Notes: a model not told the origin generated them from the letters alone. A DNA stretch of 64,000 bases from Clostridium sp. CAG:417 (GCA_000432835.1 FR890375.1:228272-292271); one strand, 5' to 3'; positions 1 to 9,073 are shown, counted from the stretch's first letter. Numbers and translations: made by a program.

Positions 1-1229
1 CCATGACATGTTTCACATACATGTTCAATCATGTAGTTTTCTAGCCAGTCACGTATCCAAGTACTACTTGTTTCCATATAACGTCTTTCAAGATTATTAA
101 TTATACCTTCATAAAAATCCTGACTATTATACTTATTACCACTCTTAGAAGAATACTTGAAATTAATTATTTCAGTAGAGCCATATAAAATAATATTTTG
201 ATCTTTTTTAGTTAACTTATTCCATGGCTTGTTCATGTCTATATTGTAATAATCACAAACACATTTTAGTTTCTTGTAGTCTAAACTTTCCTTATCATCA
301 TTTAGAGTTTTTATACAGCCATCATTAATACTTAGCTCTTTATTTTCTATAATTAGATCTGGATCAATTTGAAGTTTTACTCCTAAACCCTTACATTCGG
401 GGCAAGCTCCATATGGTGCATTAAAACTAAATGTACGTGGTTCTAATTCTGGTAGAGAAAATTCACATAGAGGACACGCAAATGATTCAGAGAAAACTAT
501 TTCCTTATGGTTTTCTCCTAATATTTCAACTATTGCTTTTCCATTAGATAATTTAGTTGCATTTTCTAATGATTCCATTAATCTACCATGGCTGTCTTCT
601 TTTAACACAATTCTATCCACAATGACGTCTATTTTTGACTTCTTATTTTTTTCAAGATTTATTTCTTCAGATAAGTCATAGTTTTCACCATTTATGCGAA
701 CTCTTGTGTAACCATCTTTTCTTAATTTGTCCAATGTATCTTTATGAGTACCCTTCTCACCTTCTACAATTGGAGATGAAATAATCATCTTCGTTCCTAG
801 TTCATAGTCCTCTAATTTTGTTGCCATCTCTTCTACACTTTGACTAGATATTGGAATATTGTGGTTTGGACAATAAGGTATACCTACACGTGCATATAAG
901 AGACGAAGGTAATCATATATTTCAGTTACTGTACCAACTGTTGAACGTGGGTTTTTGCTCGTAGTTTTTTGATCAATACTGATAGCTGGAGATAGTCCCT
1001 CGATTGAATCAACATCTGGTTTCTCACTATTTCCTAAAAATTGACGTGCATAAGCGCTTAGGCTTTCCATGTAACGTCTTTGGCCCTCAGCATAAATCGT
1101 ATCAAAAGCTAAACTACTCTTTCCAGAACCAGATACTCCCGTCATTACAATTAATTTATTTTTTGGTAATTTCAAAGAAATATTCTTTAAATTATTTTCT
1201 CTTGCACCTTTAATAATAATTTTATCCAC
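1..1229 (-). CDS. uvrA: UvrABC excinuclease subunit A, N-terminal part (3' end outside window)
   Basis: Damage-recognition ATPase of nucleotide excision repair, acting with UvrB and UvrC on DNA. About 409 residues of a protein that is usually about 940 are visible; the frame is open to the window edge. The N-terminus reads VDKIIIKGARENNLKNI, the Walker A is GVSGSGKSS, and the first zinc site shows CPLC and CPEC pairs about 20 residues apart. The last visible residues (EHVCETCH) enter the second cysteine-rich region. Start is a GTG at 1229, preceded by a GAGGTGG ribosome site; an ATT just upstream is not needed. The gene follows uvrB on the same strand, as is common in Bacillota, though a terminator-like hairpin separates them, so uvrA may have its own promoter. 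Confidence 0.96.
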   Translation of the reverse strand, partial: MDKIIIKGARENNLKNISLKLPKNKLIVMTGVSGSGKSSLAFDTIYAEGQRRYMESLSAYARQFLGNSEKPDVDSIEGLSPAISIDQKTTSKNPRSTVGTVTEIYDYLRLLYARVGIPYCPNHNIPISSQSVEEMATKLEDYELGTKMIISSPIVEGEKGTHKDTLDKLRKDGYTRVRINGENYDLSEEINLEKNKKSKIDVIVDRIVLKEDSHGRLMESLENATKLSNGKAIVEILGENHKEIVFSESFACPLCEFSLPELEPRTFSFNAPYGACPECKGLGVKLQIDPDLIIENKELSINDGCIKTLNDDKESLDYKKLKCVCDYYNIDMNKPWNKLTKKDQNIILYGSTEIINFKYSSKSGNKYNSQDFYEGIINNLERRYMETSSTWIRDWLENYMIEHVCETCH

Positions 1230-1311
1230 AATACCACCTCAAATACTTTATTTATTATACTATATTTTTTGAACAATTACTATTAATTTATTTTTAGATA
1301 TTTCCCCATAA

Positions 1312-1340
1312 ATAAAAATATCCACAATTTCTGTGGATAC
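1312..1340 (-). terminator. Hairpin terminator after uvrB, TCCACA/TGTGGA type
   Basis: Arms TCCACA (1321-1326) and TGTGGA (1332-1337), extended by two pairs, lie directly after the uvrB stop. On the minus strand they are followed by a T-rich run. The same arm sequence recurs in other intergenic hairpins of this window. Confidence 0.7.
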
Positions 1341-1342
1341 TT

Positions 1343-3292
1343 TTATTTACTAGCTTTTAATTCGAATAAGATATCTCTTAATTCCATAGCTCGTTCGAAG
1401 TCTAAGTTTTTAGCAGCTTCTTTCATTTCTGCTTCTACTGTATCTATAGTTTTAGCTATTTCCTTCTTACTTACTTTAGTAGTTTTTACCTCAGCTGTAT
1501 CAATATTACTGATTACTTCTCGAATTTCTTTCTTTATAGTTTGTGGAACAATATTATGACTAATATTATATTGTTGTTGAATTTTTCTTCTTCTTTCTGT
1601 CTCTTCGATAGCTTCTTTCATTGAATCAGTAATTTTATCGGCATACATGATAACATTTCCGTTAGCATTTCTTGCGCATCTACCTATTATCTGGATTAAG
1701 CTTCTACTGCTTCGTAGGAATCCTTCTTTATCGGCATCTAATATCGCAATTAGTGATACTTCCGGAATATCTAGCCCTTCTCTTAGAAGATTTATTCCAA
1801 CTAAGACATCATACTTTCCTACTCTTAAATCATGGATTATTTGAAGTCGTTGTAATGATTTTATTTCAGAATGAAGATAGGCAACTTTTATATCAAGCTC
1901 TTTTAAGTAGTTGGTTAACTCTTCACTCATTCTGATGGTTAAAGTAGTGATTAATACTCTTTCATTTTTCTTGATTCGTTCATTAATTTCACCAACCAAG
2001 TCATCTATTTGTCCTTCTGATCCTCTTACTTCAATTGTCGGATCTAGTAGGCCAGTAGGTCTTATTATTTGTTCTACATATTTATTGTGACAATGCGCTA
2101 ACTCTAAATCTCCAGGTGTAGCTGATATATATATAACTTGATTTATCTTTTTTTCAAACTCATCATATTTTAGTGGCCTATTATCTAGAGCACTTGGTAA
2201 TCTAAAACCATAATCTACCAAGTTCATTTTTCTAGCTCTATCACCATTATACATTCCTCTTACTTGGGGTAGTGTAACATGTGATTCATCAACTACTAAT
2301 AAATAATCATCTGGAAAAAAATCCATTAAAGTAGTAGGAGTTTCTCCAGGATTCCTTCCGGCCATTGGTGCAGAATAATTTTCTATTCCAGAGCAAAATC
2401 CAGTTTCTTCAAGCATTTCAAGATCATAGTTAGTTCTTTGTTCAAGTCTTTCGGCCGCTAAGAGTTTATTACTATTTTTTAATTCGGTTAATCGTTCCGC
2501 TAGTTCTTTCTTAATACGTTTTATAGCTTCTTTTAGCTTTTCATCACTTACTACGAAGTGACTTGCTGGGAAAAGACTAATTGTTTTTTTAGAGGTTAAA
2601 GAAACGCCTGTTAAAGCATCAATTTCTGATATTTTATCTATTTCATCACCAAAAAACTCTATTCTATATCCCTTCTTATTTTCATAAGCTGGTATTATTT
2701 CAACTATATCTCCTCTTACTCTGAATGTACCACGTTTAAAATCAAGGTCATTTCTTTCATAAAGCATATCTACTAGCTTTGTTAGGACTTCATTTCTTTC
2801 TATTTCTTTTCCTACACTTAGAGTAAGCATTTTATTTTTATATTCCTCAACTTCACCAATACCATAAATACATGAAACACTAGCAACAACAATGACATCA
2901 CGTGATGATAATAAGGAAGATGTTGCTCTATGACGTAGTTCATCTATTTCATCATTTATTGATGAATCCTTTTCAATATAAGTATCGGTTGATGGAACAT
3001 AGGCTTCAGGTTGATAATAGTCGTAGTATGATACAAAATATTCAACGTGATTGTTAGGAAAAAATTCTTTAAGCTCTGAATAAAGTTGTCCCGCAAGTGT
3101 TTTATTGTGAGCTAAAACTAGTGTTGGTTTGTTAACCTTTTCTATAACATTTGCAATAGTAAATGTTTTACCTGTTCCTGTTGCGCCCAATAAAACCTGT
3201 TCTTTTTTGCCTTCTTCAAGTCCTTCTACTAGCTCTTTTATAGCTTCAGGTTGATCTCCACTTGGCTTATATTTTGACTCTAATTTAAACAT
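1343..3292 (-). CDS. uvrB: UvrABC excinuclease subunit B
   Basis: Helicase-like subunit that loads onto damaged DNA after UvrA and recruits UvrC for incision. The 649 residues match the family's usual length. Visible are Walker A GATGTGKT at 36-43, the tyrosine-rich beta-hairpin around 90-100 (YYDYYQPEAY) that clamps DNA, a DESH helicase motif II, and a C-terminal UVR domain (about 610-645) that contacts UvrC. ATG 3292 has an AGGAGG ribosome site. It is the first gene of the repair pair at this end of the window, and about 420 bp of gene-free DNA lies upstream. Confidence 0.98.
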   Translation of the reverse strand: MFKLESKYKPSGDQPEAIKELVEGLEEGKKEQVLLGATGTGKTFTIANVIEKVNKPTLVLAHNKTLAGQLYSELKEFFPNNHVEYFVSYYDYYQPEAYVPSTDTYIEKDSSINDEIDELRHRATSSLLSSRDVIVVASVSCIYGIGEVEEYKNKMLTLSVGKEIERNEVLTKLVDMLYERNDLDFKRGTFRVRGDIVEIIPAYENKKGYRIEFFGDEIDKISEIDALTGVSLTSKKTISLFPASHFVVSDEKLKEAIKRIKKELAERLTELKNSNKLLAAERLEQRTNYDLEMLEETGFCSGIENYSAPMAGRNPGETPTTLMDFFPDDYLLVVDESHVTLPQVRGMYNGDRARKMNLVDYGFRLPSALDNRPLKYDEFEKKINQVIYISATPGDLELAHCHNKYVEQIIRPTGLLDPTIEVRGSEGQIDDLVGEINERIKKNERVLITTLTIRMSEELTNYLKELDIKVAYLHSEIKSLQRLQIIHDLRVGKYDVLVGINLLREGLDIPEVSLIAILDADKEGFLRSSRSLIQIIGRCARNANGNVIMYADKITDSMKEAIEETERRRKIQQQYNISHNIVPQTIKKEIREVISNIDTAEVKTTKVSKKEIAKTIDTVEAEMKEAAKNLDFERAMELRDILFELKASK

Positions 3293-3715
3293 AATAACCT
3301 CCTATCCATAACATTATTATTTGATAACTTTGCTTTTCACAAACACCCTTTTACTAATAATATATTGGTATTTGAATTCATGTTGATATTTTTCAAATAA
3401 CCCATGTTTTTTGTTTAATTTTTCTAATTTAGCAATCAAATATTACTAAAAATCATATTTTTTTATCTTTTGAGCAATCAACTCCAATTTTAGGCAACTC
3501 TTTAAAGATGATGCTTTCTGGTAATTTATTTTAACACTTATTTTATAATCAAACAATTAGTTTTCGCTTACTTGTTATTGTTTATATAAAATTAGTAGTT
3601 TACTATCTTAAATTATTTATATTTGGTATTTTATTTCAATTTAAGAAGAGGGGTATTACTTTTAATAACTCAATTATATTTTTTTACATACTATATAAAA
3701 GAAAGGATAATACGT
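3293..3715. other. Gene-free AT-rich stretch
   Basis: I see no intact gene here. A 23-codon open stretch on the minus strand near 3470-3530 might be the end of a lost gene, but it matches nothing I recognise. The region separates uvrB from the accessory zone and probably holds the uvrB promoter. Confidence 0.5.
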
Positions 3716-3829
3716 ATGAGTAACTGTAATGATGATTATGAACAAATCCGAAAAAAATTAAGTGGATGTAATCGTGATGTTAAGTATATTTTCGTTCAGG
3801 GTTTAGCTGGTCCGACCGGGGGAGATTGA
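3716..3829 (+). pseudogene. Collagen-like protein, 37-codon 5' stub
   Basis: Starts at ATG 3716 after GAAAGGA. The peptide begins MSNCNDDYEQ, continues with a charged cysteine-containing segment, then enters the start of a Gly-X-Y region (GLAGPTGGD) and stops at TGA. Collagen-like proteins of spore-formers (BclA type) normally run for dozens of triplets before a jelly-roll C-terminal domain; none of that follows here. The segment before the triplets (YIFVQGLAG) resembles the one at 10179 (YILVPQGDAG), so the two are likely decayed paralogues. A tiny intact protein is the alternative, but the abrupt stop inside the first triplets argues against it. Confidence 0.6.
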
Positions 3830-4026
3830 AGGATAAACCCAAAATATAAAAAAGTATTAAAAAAGCCTTATAATACAAGGAATTTCTGATGTTATCGTTC
3901 AATTGATTTATTTTAATTATTATAGAAATTTTCAAAAAAATAATATAAAACTTATATATTTACTCAAAAGTTCTCTAATGAGAGCTTTTTTATTTGTTAT
4001 AAAAGATAAAGGGGGGATTGATAAAT

Positions 4027-4317
4027 ATGACAAATGAAATTATAAAAGTTGGTACTTTTTTTAGTGGAATTGGTTCACCAGAAAAAGCATTAGAAAGATT
4101 AAAAAGAGAAGGACATATAAAAGATTATAAATTAGAATTTTTGTCAGAAATAGATAAAAATGCAATTAAGAGTTATTGTGTTATTCATAATGTAGAAGAA
4201 CGTTTGAATTTAGGAAGTATAACAGATATTAAGGGCCAAGATTTACCATATTGTGATTTATAGGTTGGTGGTTTTCCGTGTCAAGATATTAGTTGTGCTG
4301 AGAAAATGAAAGTATGA
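4027..4317 (+). pseudogene. DNA cytosine-5 methyltransferase, 5' fragment with in-frame TAG
   Basis: ATG 4027 follows an AAGGGGGG ribosome site. The N-terminus carries C5-methyltransferase motif I (GTFFSGIGSPEKAL) and the acidic motif II (SEIDKNAIKSY). A TAG at 4261-4263 interrupts the reading. In the same frame just after it comes motif IV, VGGFPCQDIS, which includes the catalytic Cys of the PCQ loop. The frame ends at 4317, about 10 bp before the left end of the insertion sequence, and no target-recognition domain or C-terminal motif appears beyond that element. About 96 codons of an expected 300-400 remain, so it is not functional. It may once have belonged to a restriction-modification locus. 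Confidence 0.85.
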
Positions 4318-4327
4318 TTAATTTATG

Positions 4328-4361
4328 ATAATGTCTTAAGTGTTAACTTTTGAAAATGTCT
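4328..4361 (+). repeat. IS left terminal inverted repeat
   Basis: Contains TAACTTTTGAAAATGTCT, whose exact complement is at 5546-5563, and the outer ATAATGTC, complementary to 5565-5572. The spacing between the two blocks is 8 bp on this side and 1 bp on the right side. Confidence 0.8.
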
Positions 4362-4397
4362 CAAGTTAATATATAATACTCCACTGAGGTGGAAAAA

Positions 4398-5378
4398 ATG
4401 AAAGAGGTAAAATTAAGAATGAATGAACAAATTAATCATATAGTTAATCATGAAATTGCTTTAGAAGCTTCTCATCCTATGGGTGAAAAAACTAAATACT
4501 TTGGAGAAGTAATTGAACAAGATGGTTCTATTCATATGTGGTTTGGTGGTGTTAAAACTTGCTTACATCTAGCTATAGATAAAGCTACTTCTACTATTGT
4601 TGGAGCTTGGTTTGATTACCAAGAAACTTTAAATGGCTATTATCATGTTTTATATCAAATATTAACTAATTATGGTATACCATACAAATTTTTTACTGAT
4701 AATCGTACTGTATTTAACTATATGTCTCTAAATCCTGATAAAAGAACTAGTGATAAAGATGTTTTAACTCAATATGGTTATGCTTGTAAACAATTAGGTA
4801 TTGGCCTAGTAACTTCTTCTGTTTCTCAAGCTAAAGGTTTAATTGAAAGAACAAATGGTACTTTTCAAGGAAGATTAATTAATGAATTAAAACTACACGG
4901 CATTACAACTATTGAAGAAGCCAATAAATATTTAATAGATTTTTTTGTTCCTTACTTTAATCAAAGATTTGCTTTAGATTATAAAAAATTTAAATCTGTC
5001 TTTGAAACATCACCTAGTAAAGAAAAAATAAATTATACTCTAGCTATTTTAACTCCAAGAAAAATTGATAATGGCAATTATATTAAATATCAAAATAAAT
5101 ATTACCAACCATATTTAAACGATGCTTTAAAATGCTTTACCCCTAAAACTGAATGTTTAGTTATTAAAGCTTTTAATGGGGATTTACTAGTTTCTGTTGA
5201 TGAACAAATTTTAGAATTAAAAGAACTATCTAGAAATGAAAGATTCTCTAAAGAATTTGATGAGATTGTTGAGGTTAAAGAACATAAAAAACATCTTCCT
5301 CCAATGTCTCATCCTTGGAAACTAGCCACTTTTAAAAAACAATTACAAAAAGCACATACTGATCATGTATATGCTTAA
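4398..5378 (+). CDS. DDE transposase, IS1202/ISNCY type, lacking the usual N-terminal HTH
   Basis: Cuts and joins the element's ends through a DDE (RNase H-like) active site. Acidic residues are visible in EQDGSIHMWFGG (first D), FFTDNRTVF (second D) and GLIERTNGTFQGRL (E), the pattern of the IS1202 group of ISNCY transposases. The C-terminal part (PYLNDALKCF onward) resembles that family's beta-rich tail. ATG 4398 has GAGGTGG 5 nt upstream; a GTG at 4389 overlaps that ribosome site. The 326 residues are short: relatives of about 440-470 residues carry helix-turn-helix DNA-binding domains first, and here only about 35 residues precede the catalytic core. The element may be a deletion derivative or need binding help in trans. 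Confidence 0.85.
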   Translation: MKEVKLRMNEQINHIVNHEIALEASHPMGEKTKYFGEVIEQDGSIHMWFGGVKTCLHLAIDKATSTIVGAWFDYQETLNGYYHVLYQILTNYGIPYKFFTDNRTVFNYMSLNPDKRTSDKDVLTQYGYACKQLGIGLVTSSVSQAKGLIERTNGTFQGRLINELKLHGITTIEEANKYLIDFFVPYFNQRFALDYKKFKSVFETSPSKEKINYTLAILTPRKIDNGNYIKYQNKYYQPYLNDALKCFTPKTECLVIKAFNGDLLVSVDEQILELKELSRNERFSKEFDEIVEVKEHKKHLPPMSHPWKLATFKKQLQKAHTDHVYA

Positions 5379-5400
5379 GGAAATTTTATGCCGAGAAAAT

Positions 5401-5502
5401 CCAATAATTTAGGCAGTGATTTATCGTTATGCTTAAAGCAATCAATTTTTAATTTGATTGACGTCCTATACTAGATAAATTACTGGGTTCCTAAATTATT
5501 GG
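5401..5502 (+). other. Long nested hairpin in the IS 3' region
   Basis: The arm 5401-5425 (starting CCAATAATTTAGG) pairs with 5474-5502 (ending CCTAAATTATTGG): 13 perfect pairs, a 4-nt bulge, then 12 further positions with one mismatch. An inner hairpin sits in the loop, with CAATCAA (5439-5445) against TTGATTG (5454-5460). It lies between the transposase stop and the right inverted repeat. Confidence 0.7.
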
Positions 5503-5545
5503 AGGAATTGGAATAAATTTTCCCGCTTATATTTAAATTTTTTTA

Positions 5546-5572
5546 AGACATTTTCAAAAGTTATTGACATTA
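5546..5572 (-). repeat. IS right terminal inverted repeat
   Basis: AGACATTTTCAAAAGTTA (5546-5563) and GACATTAT (5565-5572) are complements of the two left-end blocks. Confidence 0.8.
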
Positions 5573-5666
5573 TATGAGATTTATATTTATTTATAAAAAA
5601 TAACTTTTTAATAATTTAATTATATGTTAGAATTATATTAGATATATTTAAATGTGGAGATATATA

Positions 5667-5960
5667 GTGAAAGTAATAACAATATGTGGTAGTTTAAGCT
5701 TTAAAGAAGAAATGATGATAATTGCAGAAAAACTAGCTTTAGAAGGTAACTGTATTCTTACACCAGTTTATCCTGTTAAAAATTTTTCTAAAACAGATAC
5801 TCAATTAGAAAAATTAAAAGAAGCACATTTTAAAAGAATAGAACTATCTGACGCAATATATGTAATAAATAAAAATAATTATATTGGTGATAGTACTAAA
5901 ATAGAAATAGATTATGCTAAAAAATTTAAAAAAGAAATTATGTATTTAGAGAAAATCTGA
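5667..5960 (+). CDS. Small Rossmann-like protein, nucleoside deoxyribosyltransferase-like
   Basis: 97 residues. The N-terminus VKVITICGSLSFKEEM, followed by a helix and the strand NCILTPVYP, has the look of the nucleoside 2-deoxyribosyltransferase / DUF4406 superfamily, in which a Gly-Ser loop sits near the bound nucleotide. Further features are the strand DAIYVINKNNYIG and a C-terminal E-I-D-YAKKFKKEIMYL helix-strand. I chose GTG 5667 because GGAGA ends 6 nt before it; ATG 5652 lies upstream of that site. It stands alone between the IS and the aminotransferase gene, with 72 bp to the next start. The substrate is unknown; the family assignment rests on pattern only. Confidence 0.6.
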   Translation: MKVITICGSLSFKEEMMIIAEKLALEGNCILTPVYPVKNFSKTDTQLEKLKEAHFKRIELSDAIYVINKNNYIGDSTKIEIDYAKKFKKEIMYLEKI

Positions 5961-6032
5961 TTATATAATTTCTGGTTTATATAAAGACACATTTTTAATT
6001 TATTATATAATTGTAGTAAAGCGGGGTATTAT

Positions 6033-7196
6033 ATGAATTTTGATGAAGATATTAATAGATATGGTTCAAATAGTTTGAAATATGATTTTATGAAAATGAA
6101 AAATAAACCAGATAATGTATTACCTATGTGGGTTGCAGATATGGACTTTAAATGCAGTGATGAAATATTGAATGATTTACACAAAAAAGTAAATCATGGA
6201 ATCTTTGGTTATTCAAAAAACGATGAGGAATATTTTAACGCAATAAAAAAATGGTATTTAAACAAATTTGATATTGAATTAAAACAAGAATGGTTGGTTA
6301 TAACACCTGTAGTAGGTGTTGCTCTTGCTCAATCTGTTAAGGCTCTAACTAATGAAAATGATTATGTATTAATAAATAACCCAGTATATTATACATTTTC
6401 AAAAATAGTTTTAGATAATAAAAGACAAATTATTAGTAGTGACTTAGTGTTGAGGGATGGTCATTATGAAATTGATTTTTCAGATTTTGAAAATAAAATT
6501 AAACAGTATAATGTGAAAATGTTTTTATTGTGTTCGCCTCATAATCCCATTGGTAGGGTTTGGACTAAAGATGAGTTGGATAAAATAGTAAAAATTTGTA
6601 GTAAATATAAGGTCTTTATTGTAAGTGATGAAATTCATTGTGATTTTGCTTGGAATAACAATCATATTTGTTTATTAAAATATGAAAATTATAAGGATCA
6701 TATAATTCTTTGCACATCCCCAACAAAGACTTTTAATTTAGCTGGACTCCAAATTTCTAACATATTTATTCCTGATATAGATGTGAGAAAAAAATTTCAA
6801 AGAGAATTATGGAATTCTGGTTATAGTTTGGTAAATATAATGGGGTTAGTTGCTGGTGAATCTGCATATAAAAATGGAGAAAATTGGTTAAATGAATTAA
6901 AAATATATATAATTGAAAATATAAAATATACAGATGATTTTCTAAAGAAAAAAATACCAAAAATAAAATTAATATATCCGGAAGGAACATATCTTTTGTG
7001 GCTTGATTTTAATGAGTTTAATTTATCCGATGATATGTTAGAAGATTTATTATTAAATAAAGCAAAGTTATGGTTGGATAGTGGAAAAAAATTTGGAAAA
7101 ACCGGAAGTGGATTTCAGAGAATGAATGTTGCATTGTCTAGGGCAAAATTAAAATGTGCTTTAGAAAGTCTTGAAAAGGCTTTTAAAGATTTATAG
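6033..7196 (+). CDS. PLP-dependent C-S beta-lyase / MalY-PatB family aminotransferase
   Basis: Fold-type I PLP enzyme of 387 residues, the usual length for PatB/MalY, which cleave cystathionine or cysteine S-conjugates to pyruvate, ammonia and a thiol. The N-terminal LPMWVADMDF is diagnostic of this group. SPHNPIGRVW holds the substrate and cofactor Asn, SDEIHCDF the Asp (199) that contacts the pyridine nitrogen, and TSPTKTFNLAG the Schiff-base Lys (232). It begins a run of three co-directional genes (lyase, cyclotransferase-like, MFS transporter) with short gaps, which suggests a common process such as handling of a sulfur conjugate or amino-acid derivative. The substrate cannot be read from the sequence. 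Confidence 0.88.
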   Translation: MNFDEDINRYGSNSLKYDFMKMKNKPDNVLPMWVADMDFKCSDEILNDLHKKVNHGIFGYSKNDEEYFNAIKKWYLNKFDIELKQEWLVITPVVGVALAQSVKALTNENDYVLINNPVYYTFSKIVLDNKRQIISSDLVLRDGHYEIDFSDFENKIKQYNVKMFLLCSPHNPIGRVWTKDELDKIVKICSKYKVFIVSDEIHCDFAWNNNHICLLKYENYKDHIILCTSPTKTFNLAGLQISNIFIPDIDVRKKFQRELWNSGYSLVNIMGLVAGESAYKNGENWLNELKIYIIENIKYTDDFLKKKIPKIKLIYPEGTYLLWLDFNEFNLSDDMLEDLLLNKAKLWLDSGKKFGKTGSGFQRMNVALSRAKLKCALESLEKAFKDL

Positions 7197-7249
7197 ATAA
7201 ATGTTTTTATGCATTAATGTTTAAAAGATAATTGATAGGAGTTGTTTTA

Positions 7250-7798
7250 ATGAAGAAAGTAGATAATGAATATATTGAAAAATACAATTTAGATAGTTAT
7301 GTTTGGTATGCCTGCTATGGGTCTAATCTTAGTATGGATAGGTTAATGATTTATATAAATGGTGATCAAAATGGTAAATTTGGTCATAAAGAAGGGTGTA
7401 GTGATAAAACTAAACCGCTAGATGCTAAACCATATATTTTTCCTTGCCCTGTATATTTTGCCAAACATAGTAAGAGATGGAATGGTGGAGTTGCATTTTT
7501 AGATTATGAACATACAGGAAAAAGTTATGGTAAGATATACAAATTAAAAATGAATCAATTTAGGGATGTATTAAAGCAAGAACAAGGTGATAAATCATAT
7601 GATGCCATAATATATGTTGGAGAATATGATGGATTACCAATCTTTACATTTACTGCATCGCATAAAAGAGATGATTTAGAATCTCCAAGTAAAGAATATC
7701 GTGATGTTATAAAAAAAGGTATATTGGAAACTTATGCAAATTTGACAGTAGATGATGTTGAAAGATATTTTTTAGATTGCGAAAATAATAATAAATAG
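7250..7798 (+). CDS. Gamma-glutamylcyclotransferase-like protein
   Basis: 182 residues from ATG 7250, which is preceded by ATAGGAG; a longer start at 7232 lies before that site. The segment WYACYGSNLS is the YGSN phosphate/substrate loop of the gamma-glutamylcyclotransferase fold. NGGVAFLDYE and YGKIYKLKMNQF follow as expected for the beta-barrel core. Such enzymes release 5-oxoproline from gamma-glutamyl amines or peptides, but this branch is uncharacterised as far as I know and the catalytic acid is not obvious. It lies between a C-S lyase and a transporter, 8 bp before the latter, so co-expression is likely. Confidence 0.6.
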   Translation: MKKVDNEYIEKYNLDSYVWYACYGSNLSMDRLMIYINGDQNGKFGHKEGCSDKTKPLDAKPYIFPCPVYFAKHSKRWNGGVAFLDYEHTGKSYGKIYKLKMNQFRDVLKQEQGDKSYDAIIYVGEYDGLPIFTFTASHKRDDLESPSKEYRDVIKKGILETYANLTVDDVERYFLDCENNNK

Positions 7799-7805
7799 GC
7801 ATAAA

Positions 7806-9014
7806 ATGAATGAAAATAAAAAATCAAAAAGAATACTAAAAATTTTACCATGGTATATGGGATTATCATATGGATTATTGTTTTATACACCAATAAGTAC
7901 ATTGTTTTTTACAATTGCTAAAAATTTAAGTCCATCACAAATAACGCTTTTAGGAACAATATCTACCTTATTGTGTATATTACTTCAACCATCACTATTA
8001 AAAATTATAAAAAAAATAAACAATGTATTATCTGTAAGAATTGGTTCTATATTGTTATTGCTTTCTGTATTATTGATTACATTTGGCAATTTTTATATGA
8101 TAATGATAGGAATTATATTAGAAACAATAGCATTTACTTTTAAAGATATGATAAATATTATACTTAGAAATAATTTAATATATGCTTTTAAAAGTGATGA
8201 ATATATAAAGTATAAAAATAAATCCTTTTTGATATATTCAATAGCAACCGCTACAATTGCCTTAGTAGTGGGATATTTATTTAATTTGAATTATTATATT
8301 CCAATGATTTGTTGTATGATTTGTTGCACAATTATTATTATTATGTCATTATTTATTGATGATATAAAAACAGAAAATGTTGAAGAAAAAAGTAATAACA
8401 GTTATAGCAAAATAATAATAAAGAATAAGATGATTATTAATATAATTTTGTTTTTTGGATTAATAAGAACTTGTATTGCGTTAGGATTCAATAATTCTGA
8501 ATTATTTATTCAACAAGAATTAAAATATTTTTTTAATATTGCTAAAACTACATATTATTTTAGTTTAATAGTATTTGTTTCTAGAATTGTTAGAATATTA
8601 TCTAATTTATGTTTAAATAAAATTTACCTAAAACTTAGAGAAAAATTGTTAATTTTATTGCCAAGTTTATTGATGATTTCTTTTGGATTTATTGTATTTA
8701 GTCATTATTTAATTGATAATTTATTGATTAAATTTTTAATTATGTGTTTGTCTTATTCAATTGTTGTGGCATTGATAGATTTCTTTACATCTGTTATTCA
8801 AGATACTGTTTTAGATAAAACATCAAGTAGTGAACAACAAGCAGCACTTACTTATTTATCACTATCATATAAGGTATTTAAAGTGATATTTGGTTGCTTT
8901 GTATCATTAATATTATTAAGATATTCACTTGTTTATGTATTAATATTTTTGATAGTATTGATTTTAGTAGGTATGATATTTTTTAGCGAAACATATAAAA
9001 AGTTAATTAAATAG
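7806..9014 (+). CDS. MFS-type membrane transporter
   Basis: 402 residues with about 12 hydrophobic segments split by a central polar loop (DDIKTENVEEKSNNS, around residue 190-205), the two-halves layout of major facilitator permeases. No substrate motif is recognisable. It starts 8 bp after the preceding stop with a poor ribosome site, which suggests translational coupling. As third gene after a C-S lyase and a cyclotransferase-like protein, it could import their substrate or export a product. AT-rich codons (Ile, Asn and Lys heavy) resemble the other genes of this accessory zone. Confidence 0.8.
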   Translation: MNENKKSKRILKILPWYMGLSYGLLFYTPISTLFFTIAKNLSPSQITLLGTISTLLCILLQPSLLKIIKKINNVLSVRIGSILLLLSVLLITFGNFYMIMIGIILETIAFTFKDMINIILRNNLIYAFKSDEYIKYKNKSFLIYSIATATIALVVGYLFNLNYYIPMICCMICCTIIIIMSLFIDDIKTENVEEKSNNSYSKIIIKNKMIINIILFFGLIRTCIALGFNNSELFIQQELKYFFNIAKTTYYFSLIVFVSRIVRILSNLCLNKIYLKLREKLLILLPSLLMISFGFIVFSHYLIDNLLIKFLIMCLSYSIVVALIDFFTSVIQDTVLDKTSSSEQQAALTYLSLSYKVFKVIFGCFVSLILLRYSLVYVLIFLIVLILVGMIFFSETYKKLIK

Positions 9015-9073
9015 TACATTAAAAGAATTATATATAGTATATTAAATATTTAAAAGAAAGGAAGATGATTAAT

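Larger units (their letters stand above)
4327..5573 (+). mobile_element. IS1202/ISNCY-like insertion sequence, about 1.25 kb
   Basis: A transposase gene is bounded by inverted ends. The left end holds ATAATGTC (4328-4335) and TAACTTTTGAAAATGTCT (4344-4361); the right end holds the complements at 5565-5572 and 5546-5563. The left end also repeats the ATGTCTTAAG/ATGTCTCAAG unit, a plausible transposase-binding repeat. I found no convincing target duplication. It abuts the broken methyltransferase. The right end has an unusual stretch able to form nested hairpins (5401-5502). Confidence 0.8.

Noticed and set aside
1647..1935. Open frames opposite uvrB and similar frames opposite other genes
   Set aside because: They lack ribosome sites and recognisable proteins, and mirror strongly supported genes.
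4261..4263. TAG recoding in the methyltransferase
   Set aside because: Other genes end at TAG normally, prfA is present, and the gene is broken again by the IS; a plain nonsense mutation is simpler.
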